Part shown: in pieces, positions 17,779 to 26,552 of the stretch
Position numbering within the stretch: the stretch's first letter is position 1
How the letters are laid out: every line of letters starts with the position of its first letter
Assembly (NCBI RefSeq): GCF_008122265.1
Contig: NZ_CP043042.1
Span: 1,550,001 to 1,614,000 of the forward strand
Direction of reading: 5' to 3'
From: Marinobacter fonticola
Lineage (GTDB): Bacteria; Pseudomonadota; Gammaproteobacteria; Pseudomonadales; Oleiphilaceae
Length of the DNA stretch: 64,000 nt
Notes under the pieces: generated by a model
Seen by the model: only the letters and a program-made list of their open reading frames with translations
Told to the model about the DNA's origin: nothing
Databases searched by the model: none
Translations under genes and position numbers: made by a program

Positions 17779-18752
17779 TCGTCACAGCGATCCTTCCAGC
17801 TGGTCGTCAGATTCTTGAAGCTGAGCTTGCGGCTTTGCCGGTACTCTGCCATCAGATTTGTCAGCTTCTCGGGGTCTGTCGCAAGTTCTTCCACCACGAC
17901 CCAGTCATTCCAGACGCTGGAGAAGTGCCACTTAGGATTGTCGATATCGCAGTCGGGCAGGCGGTAGTGCAGGGTGGGCCGGGCTTTGACCCTTTCGTCG
18001 TCCACGTACTCGCGCAACAGTGTTTCGTCCAGGTGCGCAAACAGCGGCAACAGGTCCAGGGCCCGATTGCGAGTCGGGTTATAATGCAGGTAATCACGCA
18101 TCAACTGACTCTGGTCCGGCGCGTAATCCGGCTCCATGATCATGTCGACATAATCGTTGTGCCAAGGCTCGATGTAAGTGGTGAACTTGCGGCTGATGTC
18201 GATTTGGTGCCGAGCCTTGAGCCACTCGTAGAGCGCCGCGAATGCGCGGAAATAATTGACCAGGGTAGCCGGTTCCAGGTCTGGCAACTCCGGATTCAGT
18301 TGCATCCCGAAGGCATAAAGTAACGCTTCCCGACTACCCAGTGCGCCTGCTTCCCGCAAACTGTCGCATAGCTGCTCGACGGTCTCGAGTTCTGACAAGG
18401 GAAGGGGGGGAGTGATGATTTCCAGCGGTACGATGCGTTCAGCCGCGAAGTCGATCATCTCCATGGCATGCCCCCCGAGTTCGCGGATAGATTCCGGCAG
18501 GCGTTCGTCTTGCAGATCGAGGTCCTTAATCGGATCGGAGTCCAATTCGATGGTGTAGTCGCCCATCGCTGTCTTGATCTTGCTAACGTAGCGGGATTCG
18601 AGCCGGGCTTTACCCTCGAGGAGAGTAGCGGAAAGGCTGACAAGGTTGTCGTACGGCAGGCCGGAGATCTCGATCTCCACGCCGACGCGGCGCTCCTTGC
18701 CATCCCGGGTATTCCGGATAGTCGGCATCCGGCATGCCTGATCTTGACTCAT
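17754..18752 (-). CDS. Amidoligase (COOH-NH2 ligase, Amidoligase_2-type)
   Basis: 332 residues. It has the glutamine-synthetase/GCS-like amidoligase acidic motifs: VGVEIEISGL (E26, E28), GDYTIELDSDP (E69, D71) and VPLEIITPPLPLSEL (glutamate before a TPP), which would bind ATP-Mg and a carboxylate. The C-terminal ~150 residues are family-specific (helical, RTLRWK-less, with DLLPLFAHLDETLL). Such enzymes are thought to join amino groups to Glu/Asp-type side-chain carboxylates. A GGAG site precedes the ATG by 6 bases. The substrate is unknown; its coupled partner suggests a gamma-glutamyl-like product. Confidence 0.85.
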   Translation of the reverse strand: MSQDQACRMPTIRNTRDGKERRVGVEIEISGLPYDNLVSLSATLLEGKARLESRYVSKIKTAMGDYTIELDSDPIKDLDLQDERLPESIRELGGHAMEMIDFAAERIVPLEIITPPLPLSELETVEQLCDSLREAGALGSREALLYAFGMQLNPELPDLEPATLVNYFRAFAALYEWLKARHQIDISRKFTTYIEPWHNDYVDMIMEPDYAPDQSQLMRDYLHYNPTRNRALDLLPLFAHLDETLLREYVDDERVKARPTLHYRLPDCDIDNPKWHFSSVWNDWVVVEELATDPEKLTNLMAEYRQSRKLSFKNLTTSWKDRCDEWLKQNQA

Positions 18753-19011
18753 GCGGTCTCCTTACTTGGTCGCAAATCAATCCCGCGCTACCGCTCGACG
18801 AGGCTGGATGTTTCGATAAAATCCTGGCAAGCGCTGTTTTTCGGGATTTTTTCGCTAGCACTGTTGTCCACTTTATCACAGAGAGCCGTCCTCACGATGA
18901 ACAGTCGGCAACGATGTCTTGAAACCGGGCTGGGCGAGAGCCGAACAAGGGCGGTCGGCGGCGTGGCCTGTTAAACTGATTGGGCCATCAATGACTATCG
19001 GCCAGGACGCT

Positions 19012-19473
19012 ATGCTCGAAAGAATCCTCAAACAGTTGCTGGGCGAATTCCATCCCAAACACTTGATTGTTGCCGGCGATACGGCGCGTAAGGTCGGACG
19101 GATCTGGACGGATCATGCCGACGCCCGGCTGTTGGATATGACGCAGGATCCGCTCTCGGTTCGGGAGCGGCTCACGGGCGTGGCCGATCTGGCGCTGGTG
19201 ACCGGGCTCCTCGGCACGCTCTCTCATGAGGATGCGCGCCAATTCCTGGGCTGGCTGCGCAACGCCGGCGCGCGTCGAGTAGCGGTGAGCGTGGCGCCGG
19301 AAGACGACTGGTCATTCAACGAGATGATTGGCCTGGCCTTTCGCCGTTACTCATCCCTCGACGATGGTACGGTGGTCTACGCTTACGATATCGAGACCTA
19401 CAACCGGCCCCGGGACTGGAACAATTCCAAGTATTGGGCCAACCCCGAGAACTGGGGCAAGTATCGTTGGTGA
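19012..19473 (+). CDS. DUF6231-like conserved protein
   Basis: About 153 residues. A Rossmann-like beginning (HPKHLIVAGDTARKVGRIW) and the segment DLALVTGLLGTLSHEDARQFLGWLRNAGARRVAV resemble methyltransferase-shaped conserved proteins of Pseudomonas. No S-adenosylmethionine glycine motif is visible, so activity is doubtful. The C-terminus is rich in Trp, Asn and Tyr. The start is uncertain: I prefer the ATG at 19012 with AGGA 5 bases before it; 18991 is an in-frame alternative. It is divergent from the amidoligase. Confidence 0.6.
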   Translation: MLERILKQLLGEFHPKHLIVAGDTARKVGRIWTDHADARLLDMTQDPLSVRERLTGVADLALVTGLLGTLSHEDARQFLGWLRNAGARRVAVSVAPEDDWSFNEMIGLAFRRYSSLDDGTVVYAYDIETYNRPRDWNNSKYWANPENWGKYRW

Positions 19474-19726
19474 TTAGGGCCAGATTCCCTGCTGCACCAT
19501 GCCTGCAGACCAGCGCCTTGCCCAAAGCCTTCAGAAGCTCGCAGTAAGTCAGCGAATTAACCAAACAGCGCACTAGGTGCCTGGTCCGGCCTTGATAATT
19601 CTCAATGTTTTCATGACTCACCGAGTTAACGCAAACTATGGCGGCATTTTAAGAGAGCGCCGCCCACGTTAGGGTATATGGTAAAAAGATGAACGTATTT
19701 CACGTCTATTCAGGGAGGTTGTTGTA

Positions 19727-19999
19727 ATGGAAGAACAGTGTATTCGGGTCGTGGTATCAGGGCGTGTGCAGGGCGTCAACTTCCGCGCCAGTGCTCAAGA
19801 GCAGGCGAAGTCCAAAGGGATTTCGGGCTATGCCAAGAATCTCTCTAATGGCGGTGTCGAGATTGTAGCTTGTGGCGATGAATCCGCTATTGAATGGCTG
19901 GTTGAATGGCTACACAAAGGTCCAGCCCAAGCGAGGGTGGACGAGGTGAAAGTTGAATCGATTCCCTACAAGCCACGCAAAGAATTCTCCGTAAAGTAA
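19727..19999 (+). CDS. acyP: Acylphosphatase
   Basis: 90 residues, the exact family size. The phosphate-binding loop VSGRVQGVNFRASAQ carries the catalytic arginine, and GYAKNLSNGGVEI carries the catalytic asparagine. It hydrolyses acyl phosphates such as acetyl- or carbamoyl-phosphate in the cytoplasm. A GGGAGG site precedes the ATG. It stands alone upstream of lexA, 134 bp away. Confidence 0.95.
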   Translation: MEEQCIRVVVSGRVQGVNFRASAQEQAKSKGISGYAKNLSNGGVEIVACGDESAIEWLVEWLHKGPAQARVDEVKVESIPYKPRKEFSVK

Positions 20000-20071
20000 G
20001 CTCCCTCCACAATCGGCTCAGGATGTTGTCACGCTGTTGGCAGCCTCTTGGCCGCTCTCATGCCATTAGGG

Positions 20072-20124
20072 TTTACACTGGATAAAATACTGTATATAGT
20101 TCCAGTTACTGTATATAAAGACAG
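20072..20124 (+). promoter_or_regulatory. lexA promoter with two LexA (SOS) boxes
   Basis: Box 1 is CTGTATATAGTTCCAG (20090-20105) and box 2 is CTGTATATAAAGACAG (20109-20124), 19 bp apart start to start; box 2 is closer to the consensus CTG-N10-CAG. A sigma-70 promoter (-35 TTTACA 20072-20077, 17 bp, -10 TATAGT 20095-20100) overlaps box 1, so LexA binding blocks RNA polymerase. It gives autoregulation of lexA and SOS control of sulA. Confidence 0.92.
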
Positions 20125-20133
20125 GTAAACGGC

Positions 20134-20742
20134 ATGAAGCTGACACCGCGACAATCCCAAGTCCTCGATATCATTCGCCGCCATGTGGGTGAGACAGGCT
20201 ATCCGCCCACCCGTGCAGAAATTGCGCGAGAGCTGGGGTTCAAATCCGCCAACGCGGCGGAAGAGCATCTCCGGGCATTGGCTCGCAAAGGTGCCATTGA
20301 AATGGTGCCCGGTGCCAGTCGGGGCATCCGGCTGCCCGAGGCCGAGGAAGACCCCGGTCTACCTATTGTAGGGCAGGTGGCGGCCGGTAACCCGATTCTC
20401 GCAGAAGAACATATTGACGATTATTGTGCTCTTCAGCCGACCTTTTTTTCCCCCTCTGCAGATTACCTGCTGCGTGTGCGCGGCATGAGTATGAAGAATA
20501 TCGGTATTTTCGACGGCGACCTATTGGCGGTCCATAGGACGCAGGATGTCCACAGTGGCCAGGTTGTCGTAGCGCGCGTCGGCGAGGAAGTGACGGTGAA
20601 GCGTTTTAAGCGGGAAGGAACCCACGTGTACCTATTGCCGGAAAATGACGAATTCGAACCCATCGATATCGATCTGACCGAGCAGGAGTTATTTATCGAA
20701 GGCCTTGGTGTGGGTGTGATTCGTCGCTCGGATATGCACTGA
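20134..20742 (+). CDS. lexA: LexA, SOS repressor and self-cleaving protease
   Basis: 202 residues. The N-terminal winged helix (residues 1-67: [36 protein letters not shown]) binds SOS boxes. The peptidase S24 domain has the cleavage site Ala84-Gly85 (QVAAGNP), catalytic Ser119 (RGMSMKN) and Lys156 (EVTVKRF), all at the E. coli positions. RecA filaments trigger cleavage upon DNA damage. The gene is followed at 40 bp by sulA, as in Pseudomonas. Confidence 0.98.
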   Translation: MKLTPRQSQVLDIIRRHVGETGYPPTRAEIARELGFKSANAAEEHLRALARKGAIEMVPGASRGIRLPEAEEDPGLPIVGQVAAGNPILAEEHIDDYCALQPTFFSPSADYLLRVRGMSMKNIGIFDGDLLAVHRTQDVHSGQVVVARVGEEVTVKRFKREGTHVYLLPENDEFEPIDIDLTEQELFIEGLGVGVIRRSDMH

Positions 20743-20782
20743 CCGACCTAGAATTTGGCGTGTATGGCATTGGAGGTGTCTC

Positions 20783-21349
20783 GTGGAGCAGCTTAGTTTT
20801 AATCAGAACCTGACTTACAACAATGCTGTGTTGTCGTCGAACGCCGTGGCTCGCCCCTCATCCGGCGCTCCGGCGATAGATGGGTGGCGAGCGAGTCCGG
20901 TCGCGTGTTCAGGCGCGGTGACTCTCCCCGCGGGCCGTGGCTCTAACAAGGACCTTTCTGACGCGGCCATACCGCCTGCTCCGAACAGGCCGGAAGGTAA
21001 CGTCACCGAAATTATCCTGCCAGAGGCGCAGGTTGAGAATATGCAGTTGCTGTTATCGATGCTGACGCAGCTGAACCAGGAGCGCCGCTGGCTGGCGTGG
21101 ATCGACCCACCTCAAACGCTGATGCAAAAGTGGCAGCAGATGCATGGCATCGTTGCTGGCGAACTCCTCGTGCTGCGTTCAACCGGTCAGCATGATGCCT
21201 TGTCGCTGGCGGAGCGTGCATTGGCTGCTGGAACTTGCCACGCTGTGGTGATGTGGACGGGGGGTGCGTTTGGCGCTGCCGCGTTCGATCGGCTGCAGTT
21301 CGCGTCCGCAAAAGGGGATAGCCATGGCGTCGTGCTTCGTCAGCGATGA
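20783..21349 (+). CDS. sulA: SulA, SOS-induced cell-division inhibitor
   Basis: 188 residues starting with GTG after a GGAGGTG site. The N-terminal ~70 residues are variable; from about residue 75 the SulA domain is recognisable (TEIILPEAQVENMQLLLSML, RRWLAWIDPP, LAAGTCHAVVMWTGG). SulA binds FtsZ and stops septation during the SOS response. It shares the lexA transcript and its LexA boxes, the arrangement typical of Pseudomonas rather than the separate sulA of enterobacteria. Confidence 0.9.
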   Translation: MEQLSFNQNLTYNNAVLSSNAVARPSSGAPAIDGWRASPVACSGAVTLPAGRGSNKDLSDAAIPPAPNRPEGNVTEIILPEAQVENMQLLLSMLTQLNQERRWLAWIDPPQTLMQKWQQMHGIVAGELLVLRSTGQHDALSLAERALAAGTCHAVVMWTGGAFGAAAFDRLQFASAKGDSHGVVLRQR

Positions 21350-21532
21350 TAAATCCGGCAAGCCAATGTTCCGGCGAATAAGACGAAGAAGGCAAATAAA
21401 ATAGTATCGTTAGGCTTTGGTTTGCGTGTACGCCGAGAGGCTATGTGTATTGATGGGCTAAACGGCAGGAACTGAGCAATGAGCGCTGCTCGGGGTTGAA
21501 GCTGCATCGGGCGGGAGGTGCATGAATATTTT

Positions 21533-21556
21533 ACGGGCGCCAAGGCGCCCGTTTTT
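21533..21556 (+). terminator. Intrinsic terminator of lexA-sulA
   Basis: ACGGGCGCC and GGCGCCCGT pair into a strong stem followed by TTTTT. There is no T-run in the opposite direction. The 180 bp between sulA and the hairpin contain no gene I can support. Confidence 0.8.
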
Positions 21557-21586
21557 GCATCTTGCGCAATGACAAGTCAGCAATAG

Positions 21587-21847
21587 TCAGTGCAAGGTTC
21601 TCGGATGAGTTGAGGGCTGATGCTCTAGCTCATCCTCATCCCAATCGATATCGTGGGCTATATTGCCAACGGCTTCGATGCCGGCCGTCATCATCGCTTT
21701 TGCGACCGTGAGGTCCTGCTCTTCCATCATGTCGCGTGCTTCCTGGGAGAACGAGATGCGCACCAGCGGCGCGGTCTCGTCATCGGCCCGACGCAAGGCG
21801 AAATCGCCATCGGGAAGCTCGACAATTTCCAGAATTGATGTAGACAT
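21587..21847 (-). CDS. Conserved hypothetical protein, 86 residues
   Basis: Small acidic protein (ILEIVELPDGDFALRRADDE, then VRISFSQEARDMMEEQDLTV). No motif gives a function; it looks like a cytoplasmic conserved protein found next to lexA/sulA in Pseudomonas relatives. It has an ATG and lies 59 bp downstream of the DUF6586-like gene on the same strand, likely one transcript. Confidence 0.7.
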   Translation of the reverse strand: MSTSILEIVELPDGDFALRRADDETAPLVRISFSQEARDMMEEQDLTVAKAMMTAGIEAVGNIAHDIDWDEDELEHQPSTHPRTLH

Positions 21848-21906
21848 AAATACTGCCTTATTCCTGACGGCTGCGCCGCCTGAATGAGAAATTTATTACG
21901 TTGGAC

Positions 21907-22383
21907 TCACCACTCGTCGTGGCGTTCCAGAATGATCTCGATGTACTGTTTCAGACCTGCCGCCGTGTTCAGAAGTGCGGATGTCGAACGATCCGGCCCC
22001 GATTCTGCAGATACCGCGATTAAGTTATCTTGTTCCACCGACAGCTTGCGTTGGGCGGGGTGGCGTTGAGTTTGAGTCAATACCTCAATGTGTTGCCACC
22101 ATGAGCCCGGTCGCATAGCCAGTTCGCGCAGTTCGCCGATTTCAGCGCTTTCGCCGGCTACCAAGTCGGCCAGTTCGTCAAGCCCTCGCGGTGAGGTGTG
22201 ACGGACTTGGTAGAGCTCCGCAATAAGCTGAAGCAGCGCCGTGCGCGCCTCATGAAGCAGCGCAACCGCCCCCTGAATTGAAGCTTCCCGTTCAGCTGCG
22301 TGTTCCTGACGATCTGCAATTCTGAGCAGAGTGGATGCCAGGAATGCCTTCTGTTTGGTGAAAGACGGCCACTGAGATGCCAT
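21907..22383 (-). CDS. DUF6586-like conserved protein
   Basis: 158 residues, nearly all helical (LASTLLRIADRQEHAAEREA, GAVALLHEARTALLQLIAEL), no signal peptide or membrane segment. It resembles the small protein encoded beside lexA-sulA in Pseudomonas. Function unknown. Gene order suggests a conserved neighbourhood rather than SOS control, since it is transcribed towards sulA and has no visible LexA box. Confidence 0.7.
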   Translation of the reverse strand: MASQWPSFTKQKAFLASTLLRIADRQEHAAEREASIQGAVALLHEARTALLQLIAELYQVRHTSPRGLDELADLVAGESAEIGELRELAMRPGSWWQHIEVLTQTQRHPAQRKLSVEQDNLIAVSAESGPDRSTSALLNTAAGLKQYIEIILERHDEW

Positions 22384-22740
22384 GAGCGATTAGCCACCTG
22401 CTTGCAAATTAGCCGGGCAAAAATACCGTGCCCCAAAGGTAACGACTGTCTACGTAGTCTAACAGATAGCAGCTGCGGTTTCGCGTCCAGCCGATGAGAG
22501 ATATCCGCAAACCGGTGGCGTCAAAAAACTCGAAATGCATCATGGTTTTAACAACTTCCTACAAATAATTTCTTGTCATTATTTCATCCATCAGGCAAAT
22601 AAGCGCCGTCTTTGAAATTTTTCAGGCATTTTCCCGTGGTCGGGCATTTCCGGTGGTAAGGGCCCTGCACAGAAATGTGTTCAGCGGTGTCCTGGTGCCG
22701 GAACCTTGGCTCACGGCTTGCCGTTTGGAGGATATGAATC
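22384..22740. other. Intergenic region upstream of the DUF1329 gene
   Basis: 357 bp between divergent genes. I find no RNA gene, no credible open frame, and no promoter good enough to name. The segment 22551-22620 is AT-rich compared with the surroundings, consistent with promoter DNA for the DUF1329 gene. Confidence 0.4.
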
Positions 22741-24099
22741 ATGCGCCATCGTTGGCTTGCGCTTTCCATGTTTTTACCGCTTGTTTGGCACAGTGGGGTC
22801 AGTGCCAAGGTATCCGAAGCGGAGGTTGCACGCTTGGGCCAGGATCTAACCCCGATGGGTGCTGAGCGTGCTGGCAACGTGACCGGTACGATTCCCGCCT
22901 GGAATGGCGGTTTGGCGACTCCCCCGGCGGATTACCGAGAAGGTGAGATCGAGGTCGATCCGTTTCCCAACGATAAGCCGCTGTTTGTTATCTCCGGCGG
23001 TAATCTGGATCTTTATAAGGACAACTTAACGGCCGGTCACCAGCAGTTGTTACGCCAGTATGGGCCTAACTATGTGATGCCGGTGTATCCGAGCCGACGC
23101 ACAGCGGCTTATCCAGAACGCATCTACGAGCGTTCCCGGGAGAATGCCGCCAAGGCGACTTTGCTGGATAATGGCAACGGCGTGCGTGACACCATTGCCA
23201 CCAGTCCGTTCCCGATTCCCAGCAACGGCCTGGAAACGATCTGGAATCATATCCTGCGGTTCCGCGGTGAGGAAGTGTCTTTCCGGTCGGCTTTCGCGAC
23301 GCCGACTGTCGACGGTTCGTTTAACCCCGTGCTGACCGAGTACGACTACTTTTTCGCGTATAGCGAGCCGGGCGTTGAGTTGCGCGATATCGACAACAAG
23401 ATCTTCTACCTGAAGACCCGTATCATGTCCCCGTCCAGTTTGGCGGGCACGTTGAATCTGGTCCACGAAACGTTGGATCAGGTGCGTTCCCCCCGGCTGG
23501 CTTGGCGCTACGAATCCGGCGAGCGCCGCCTGCGCCGTTCGCCAAACCTGGCGTACACCACCGACCTGCCCAACAGCTCGTCCCTACGCTCGGTCGATCA
23601 GAAAGATTTGTACAACGGAGCGCCCAATCAGTACGACTGGGAGCTCAAAGGTAAGCGCGAGATCTACGTGCCTTACAATGCCTATAAATTGCATCAGCCC
23701 GAGGCCAGTGCCGACAAGATTATCCGGGGCCGGCATATCAATCAGTCGCTGGCCCGCTATGAGCTGCATCGCGTTTGGGTGGTAGAAGCGACCCTGCGCA
23801 CCGGCATGGACCACATCTATCATCGCCGCGTGTTCTACATCGACGAAGATAGCTGGCAGATCCTCGCCACCGAGGAGTACGACGAGGAGGGCAATCTCTG
23901 GCGTGTTTCCGAAGCCCATGGCATCAGTTACTACACGGTACCGGTGTTCTGGACCACGCTGGAATTGACCTACGATCTCAAGTCCGAGCGCTACTACGTA
24001 GACGGTTTGGATGACGGGCAGGGTCCTTACGATTTCAGCCCCGGTTTCCGCGGCAGCGAGTTTACCGCCTCTGCAGTGCGTCGTTCAGCCCGCCGCTAG
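22741..24099 (+). CDS. DUF1329 family exported protein
   Basis: 452 residues with a signal peptide cleaved near VSA-KVSEAE (about residue 22). Motifs typical of DUF1329: LGQDLTPMGAERAGN at the mature start, IPAWNGGL, a long beta-rich body with SSSLRSVDQKDLYNGAPNQY, and DHIYHRRVFYIDEDSW near the end. The fold resembles outer-membrane lipoprotein carriers (LolA/LolB-like); many members accompany lipid- or RND-linked genes such as DUF1302 and MmpL transporters, which are absent here. Periplasmic or outer-membrane location is inferred. Confidence 0.88.
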   Translation: MRHRWLALSMFLPLVWHSGVSAKVSEAEVARLGQDLTPMGAERAGNVTGTIPAWNGGLATPPADYREGEIEVDPFPNDKPLFVISGGNLDLYKDNLTAGHQQLLRQYGPNYVMPVYPSRRTAAYPERIYERSRENAAKATLLDNGNGVRDTIATSPFPIPSNGLETIWNHILRFRGEEVSFRSAFATPTVDGSFNPVLTEYDYFFAYSEPGVELRDIDNKIFYLKTRIMSPSSLAGTLNLVHETLDQVRSPRLAWRYESGERRLRRSPNLAYTTDLPNSSSLRSVDQKDLYNGAPNQYDWELKGKREIYVPYNAYKLHQPEASADKIIRGRHINQSLARYELHRVWVVEATLRTGMDHIYHRRVFYIDEDSWQILATEEYDEEGNLWRVSEAHGISYYTVPVFWTTLELTYDLKSERYYVDGLDDGQGPYDFSPGFRGSEFTASAVRRSARR

Positions 24100-24118
24100 C
24101 CGTTTGCCCGCTATCGCG

Positions 24119-24152
24119 AACCCGGTACTGCAACAGAAGTGCCGGGTTTTTT
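24119..24152 (+). terminator. Intrinsic terminator after the DUF1329 gene
   Basis: AACCCGGTACT and AGTGCCGGGTT form an 11-bp stem with one mismatch around an 8-nt loop, followed by a run of Ts. It separates this gene from the flagellar region. Confidence 0.88.
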
Positions 24153-24267
24153 CGTTGGGTAGCCGTGTTTTCGGTTGAACGGCTTGCTGAACCACGGCGT
24201 TGTCAGCATGGGCCGCTATGCGGCTATACTGTTTTTATGGCCTAAACACCTCGATTGGGAGATTTTC

Positions 24268-24591
24268 ATGCCAGCGGCTTTGGAATCGTTGGATCGCCTA
24301 CTTGATGACTTTCGTCACGCCTTATCGCTGGACGATCTCGATGAAATTAATCGTGTCAACGACGCCGTGCGTCCGACCATTCAGGCGGCTGTGGCCGAAG
24401 TGCGAGACGGCGCTGTCGAGGCTGGTGCCCTGGAAGAGCGATTGACTGATCTGCAGGCACTGACGGAGCAGGCTTCCCAGGGAGCATTCAAGGCCCGTGA
24501 CGAAGCGGCGCGGGGCTTGCGGGACATCAATCAGAACCGGCATGCAGCCAATGCCTACGCCAATGTCAAAAACCGTGGACCGCGTTATTGA
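24268..24591 (+). CDS. FliT-like flagellar chaperone (putative)
   Basis: 107 residues, wholly helical (ALESLDRLLDDFRHALSLDD, LEERLTDLQALTEQASQGAF) with a C-terminal HAANAYANVKNRGPRY tail. Size, helical character and its place just before fleQ match the FliT-like gene of Pseudomonas. FliT proteins guard FliD and restrain flagellar regulators. However fliD and fliS are not upstream here, so the call rests on position and general features. Start ATG at 24268; the frame is open further upstream but lacks a good ribosome site. Confidence 0.5.
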   Translation: MPAALESLDRLLDDFRHALSLDDLDEINRVNDAVRPTIQAAVAEVRDGAVEAGALEERLTDLQALTEQASQGAFKARDEAARGLRDINQNRHAANAYANVKNRGPRY

Positions 24592-24825
24592 GCATTGACT
24601 GCCGCTATCGCCTTCTACTCTGAACGTTCAGGGCGTCATAAAATTGACTGATGCTGCTGCAGGCACTTAAAACCGCGTCGGAAATCAGGCATTATCAGCA
24701 GCATGATTTAGCGCCTTGCTGAGAAAGCTCCGAATCTTTCGGTTAGCTGTTCCATGTCGGCTGTAACCGTAGCCGCCAGGACTGAGAGCCAAGGAGCATT
24801 TTTTCGACCCGGAGATCCAGACTGC

Positions 24826-26280
24826 ATGTCCAGTGACAACAACAAGATATTGGTGTTGATCGGCGAACAGGAGGTTTGCCGTGACCTGACGACCATCCTT
24901 GATTTCCTTGGCGAGGCGCCGACTGTGGTCGAGCCCGGTGAGATCGGCTCGATCGATGCCGATCATCTTAAAGAGGTCTCCGCTGCCGTATTGGATGGCC
25001 GGGACCCCAACGTGCCTGCGGTGCTGAAGTCTCTGGACAAGCTCGATGCCGGACTGCCGGTACTGATGATTGGCGATCCCGATCTGGCGGAGCTGAATAG
25101 TGAGGTAGTCCAGCGGGTTATTGCCCGCATGGAGTGGCCGCTGAATTATACCAAGTTTATCGACTCCCTATACCGGGCCCAGGTTTTTCGCGACCAGTAT
25201 GCCCATACCCGCGAACGGGGGCAGCAGCGCAGTATCCAGCTATTCCGCAGCCTGGTGGGCACCAGTCGTACGGTTCAGCACGTCCGTCAGCTGATGGGGC
25301 AGGTGGCCGACAAAGAGGTCAGCGTGCTGATTACCGGCGAATCCGGAACCGGCAAGGAGGTGGTGGCGCGCAACCTGCACTACCACTCACCCCGTCGCCA
25401 GAAGCCGTTTGTGCCCGTCAATTGTGGCGCGATTCCGGCCGAGCTATTGGAAAGCGAACTGTTCGGTCATGAAAAGGGCGCTTTCACCGGTGCGATTACC
25501 GCCCGTGTGGGTCGTTTCGAGATGGCTGAGGGCGGTACCCTGTTTCTGGACGAGATCGGCGATATGCCGCTGAACATGCAGGTCAAAATCTTGCGGGTAT
25601 TGCAGGAGAAGACCTTCGAACGCGTCGGCAGCAATCGCACCCAGTCGGCCGATGTTCGCGTGGTCGCCGCGACGCACAAGAACCTCGAAGACATGATAGA
25701 GGCCGGTAATTTCCGTGAAGATCTCTACTACCGTCTCAACGTCTTTCCCATCGAAATGCCGGCACTGCGTGAGCGCGTCGAAGATATCCCGCTGCTGGTA
25801 AACGAGCTGATTTCACGGATGGAAAAGGAGAAGCGCGGATCGTTGCGGCTCAATTCTGCCGCGATCATGAGTTTGTGCCGCCACGACTGGCCGGGCAACG
25901 TGCGCGAGCTGGCGAACCTGATCGAGCGACTGGCGATCATGCATCCTTATGGCGTGATTGGTGTGCAGGAGCTGCCCAAGAAGTTTCGCTACGTGGACGA
26001 TTTCGACGAGAACCGTCCGGTCGAGGATGTGGGTATGCCGGCTGGCGTTCATGGCCTGGTGGGCCTGGACGCGCCAGCGCTATTGCCGGTGAATGGTATC
26101 GATCTCAAGGACTATCTGGGCAATCTGGAAAAGCAGTTGATCCAGCAGGCTCTGGACGAGGCCGGCGGCGTGGTGGCTCGGGCCGCCGAGAAATTGCGGA
26201 TCCGTCGCACGACGCTGGTTGAGAAGGTGCGTAAGTATGGCTTGCGTGAAGACACCTCCGATACCTCCGAGAACATTTGA
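24826..26280 (+). CDS. fleQ: FleQ, master regulator of flagellar genes
   Basis: 484 residues. The N-terminal receiver-like domain lacks the usual acidic pair and phosphoacceptor, as in other FleQ proteins, so it is not phosphorylated. The AAA+ sigma-54 activator domain has Walker A GESGTGKE, the sigma-54 contact GAFTGA ([11 protein letters not shown]) and Walker B (LFLDEIGD). The motif LFRSLVG just before it and the RN of [10 protein letters not shown] match positions known to bind c-di-GMP in P. aeruginosa FleQ. A Fis-type helix-turn-helix ends the protein. Start chosen at the ATG 24826 ([13 protein letters not shown]). It should activate the sigma-54 promoters listed below. Confidence 0.95.
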   Translation: MSSDNNKILVLIGEQEVCRDLTTILDFLGEAPTVVEPGEIGSIDADHLKEVSAAVLDGRDPNVPAVLKSLDKLDAGLPVLMIGDPDLAELNSEVVQRVIARMEWPLNYTKFIDSLYRAQVFRDQYAHTRERGQQRSIQLFRSLVGTSRTVQHVRQLMGQVADKEVSVLITGESGTGKEVVARNLHYHSPRRQKPFVPVNCGAIPAELLESELFGHEKGAFTGAITARVGRFEMAEGGTLFLDEIGDMPLNMQVKILRVLQEKTFERVGSNRTQSADVRVVAATHKNLEDMIEAGNFREDLYYRLNVFPIEMPALRERVEDIPLLVNELISRMEKEKRGSLRLNSAAIMSLCRHDWPGNVRELANLIERLAIMHPYGVIGVQELPKKFRYVDDFDENRPVEDVGMPAGVHGLVGLDAPALLPVNGIDLKDYLGNLEKQLIQQALDEAGGVVARAAEKLRIRRTTLVEKVRKYGLREDTSDTSENI

Positions 26281-26463
26281 CCGTCTCCCCTAGGCTGTTG
26301 TGGTGTCGCGCCCGGCACCACTTGGCGGCGATCTTCAGGATCCCGGCCACCCGTCAAAATCCCGTTTAACCTCTGGACAATCCCGCCCCTTAGCCGACGG
26401 ATAACTGTCGTCGGCTCTACGGTCATTTCTGAAAGCGACTGAAAACACACGAGAAAACAAAAC

Positions 26464-26479
26464 TGGCACAGCAATCGCT
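26464..26479 (+). promoter_or_regulatory. Sigma-54 promoter of fleSR
   Basis: TGGCAC-AGCAA-TCGCT keeps the invariant GG (26465-26466) and GC (26477-26478) exactly 10 bp apart; only one base of the -12 element deviates. It is 74 bp before fleS. A stem of AGCCGACG/CGTCGGCT (26392-26416) lies about 50 bp upstream and could be a fleQ transcript end or an activator site. FleQ is the expected activator. Confidence 0.8.
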
Positions 26480-26552
26480 TATTAGCCTGCAACGTCCATT
26501 TAACCTGAGGCATCGCAGATCGGTTTCTGCGGTCGACTTCCGGAGGTCAGGC

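Noticed and set aside
21340..21543. Minus-strand frame with a hydrophobic end, after sulA
   Set aside because: Its start would lie inside the sulA terminator, and there is no ribosome site; the internal ATG at 21507 also lacks one. Kept as unproven.
24618..24629. CTGAACGTTCAG palindrome upstream of fleQ
   Set aside because: A 12-bp palindrome at 24619 or so could be an operator, but there is no second site or conserved context to support it.
26392..26416. fleQ terminator
   Set aside because: An 8-bp stem is present but no T-run follows; noted only within the fleSR promoter entry.
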